Source of the DNA: Spirochaetales bacterium
GTDB lineage: Bacteria > Spirochaetota > Spirochaetia > JABMQR01
Direction: 5' to 3'
Length of the DNA stretch: 14,266 nt
Assembly (NCBI GenBank): GCA_023139255.1
Contig: JAGLNY010000030.1
Location: 1 to 14,266, forward strand
Shown: positions 13,564-14,266 of the stretch, piece after piece
Layout of the letters: each line of letters begins with the position of its first letter
How positions within the stretch are numbered: position 1 is the first letter of the stretch
The notes under the pieces: model-generated
Seen by the model: only the letters and a program-made list of their open reading frames with translations
Told to the model about the DNA's origin: nothing
The model's database searches: none
Program-made: the position numbers and the translations under genes

Positions 13564-14067
13564 ATGAGTTCTACAACCACAAAAACGGCATTTTCAATAG
13601 GTGAGCATATAGTGTACCCGCTTCAAGGCGTGGGTATTATCAAGGACATTGAGGACAGGGATTTTAAAGGGAAAGCAATATCCTATTATATTATTTATCT
13701 CGATATAACCGACATGACCGTAATGATTCCCGTTGACAAAGCTGAGGAGCTGGGAATCAGGGGAATCGTCACCCCGGAAGAGGCACAGGAAGCGCTGGAA
13801 TCACTATCCAGCATCTATGAACCTGTAACTATTGACTGGAAGCTCCGCTATCAAATGAATTTAGACCTTCTCAAATTGGGAACAGTTGTTTCAATTGCAT
13901 CTGTTGTCCAGGCACTATACCACAGAAGTAAAATTAAAGAGCTTCCGGTTCAGGAACGCAAACTGTTTGATAATGCGTTAAAAATCCTTATAGATGAAAT
14001 GTCATTTTCTTTTATTAAAGACAAAAAAGAGATTGAGGAGATGATCTTCACAAGACTGGAAGCCTGA
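13564..14067 (+). CDS. CarD/CdnL-family transcriptional regulator
   Basis: A 167-residue CarD-family protein. The N-terminal Tudor-like RNA polymerase-interaction domain spans roughly 8-60: FSIGEHIVYPLQGVGIIKDIED, then YYIIYLDITDMTVMIPVDKAEELGIR. The helical C-terminal domain (DWKLRYQMNLDLLKLGTVVSIASVVQALYHRS, then LPVQERKLFDNALKILIDEMSF) is the part that contacts DNA at the -10 edge. Such proteins bind the RNA polymerase beta subunit and stabilise open complexes, often at rRNA and stress promoters. In Borrelia the homologue is LtpA. The ATG at 13564 gives the usual N-terminus; an upstream in-frame ATG at 13555 lies inside the promoter. Its TGA overlaps the next gene's ATG (TGATG), so ispD is translationally coupled. 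The carD-ispD order is common in spirochaetes. Confidence 0.93.
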   Translation: MSSTTTKTAFSIGEHIVYPLQGVGIIKDIEDRDFKGKAISYYIIYLDITDMTVMIPVDKAEELGIRGIVTPEEAQEALESLSSIYEPVTIDWKLRYQMNLDLLKLGTVVSIASVVQALYHRSKIKELPVQERKLFDNALKILIDEMSFSFIKDKKEIEEMIFTRLEA

Positions 14068-14266
14068 TGGCTGTCCGGATTTCCGTCTCTGTTTTAATAA
14101 CTGCAGCAGGGCTCAGTTTAAGGTTTAAACAAACATCAGGAGATCACGTAAAAAAGGAATTTTACTCTTTACAGGGTGAGCCTATTCTCAACAGAACCGT
14201 CCGTGTGATCATTGAATCTCTCAGTAATTCCACCTATGCTCTCAAACAGCTGATTATAACCTGTAC
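14067..14266 (+). CDS. ispD: 2-C-methyl-D-erythritol 4-phosphate cytidylyltransferase, N-terminal part (runs off the window)
   Basis: Only the first 66 codons are present. They read as a nucleotidyltransferase start: VSVLITAAGLSLRF (the AAGxSxRF CTP-binding loop, residues 7-20) and KKEFYSLQGEPILNRTV (29-45), which matches the K-xx-x-L-GKPIL region of IspD. IspD makes CDP-methylerythritol in the non-mevalonate isoprenoid pathway. The ATG overlaps the carD stop, with GGAAG 4 nt upstream inside carD. The second glycine of the usual GsGsR loop is Leu here, so the loop is slightly unusual. Some spirochaetes carry IspD fused to IspF; the part visible cannot show whether that is so here. Other sugar nucleotidyltransferases share the AAG loop, but the carD neighbour favours IspD. 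Confidence 0.8.
   Translation, partial: MAVRISVSVLITAAGLSLRFKQTSGDHVKKEFYSLQGEPILNRTVRVIIESLSNSTYALKQLIITC

Noticed and set aside
1..14266. Mobile elements, CRISPR, phage or defence genes
   Set aside because: No transposase, integrase, repeat-spacer array or known defence domain was seen on either strand. All genes look like ordinary chromosomal content.

Overview
This window most likely comes from a free-living or commensal spirochaete (Spirochaetota, Spirochaetaceae-like). That is an inference from gene content and order. A CarD-family regulator overlaps an IspD-like gene, HPr kinase is directly followed by HPr, and LexA is diverged but complete. The coding density, moderate GC and mixture of strands look like ordinary chromosome. 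I see no insertion sequence, phage, CRISPR array or RNA gene.

Layout. Positions 1-2196 (+) hold the 3' end of hprK, then an HPr gene, lexA and holA, all closely spaced; lexA and holA share an ATGA overlap. uvrC (2191-3957, -) converges on holA and overlaps its tail. A spore-photoproduct-lyase-like radical SAM gene (4089-5366, +) diverges from uvrC. A non-coding stretch of about 314 bp precedes a stand-alone E2/CAT-fold protein (5681-6535, +). A minus-strand cluster follows, in transcription order rsmE, a PspB-like small membrane protein and thyX (8448 down to 6541). lplA (8561-9577, +) converges with a class I methyltransferase (9601-10206, -). An exported OppA-like solute-binding protein (10332-11960, +) converges with malQ (11985-13499, -). 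carD and the start of ispD (13564 to the end, +) close the window.

How the genes fit together. The left third is a DNA damage and replication neighbourhood: SOS repressor, clamp-loader delta, UvrC and an SPL-like enzyme. It sits downstream of the HprK/HPr regulatory pair. The rest is core metabolism and translation: dTMP synthesis, rRNA methylation, lipoate ligation, glucan transfer and isoprenoid synthesis. There is one orphan peptide-type binding protein.

The most interesting signals are regulatory. (1) At least five, probably six, transcription-unit starts have a good -10 element only 6-12 bp before the start codon and no Shine-Dalgarno, which suggests common leaderless or near-leaderless mRNAs. 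Genes inside clusters, and a few others, do have Shine-Dalgarno sites. (2) A 21-bp inverted repeat lies just before lexA. A different 21-bp inverted repeat, close to the second LexA motif reported for Leptospira, lies between uvrC and the SPL-like gene. (3) Two enzymes keep their family fold but have lost the classical catalytic residue: the SPL-like protein lacks the H-donor Cys, and the E2-like protein has ExxxEG in place of HxxxDG. (4) malQ and carD have divergent promoters whose -35 boxes overlap.
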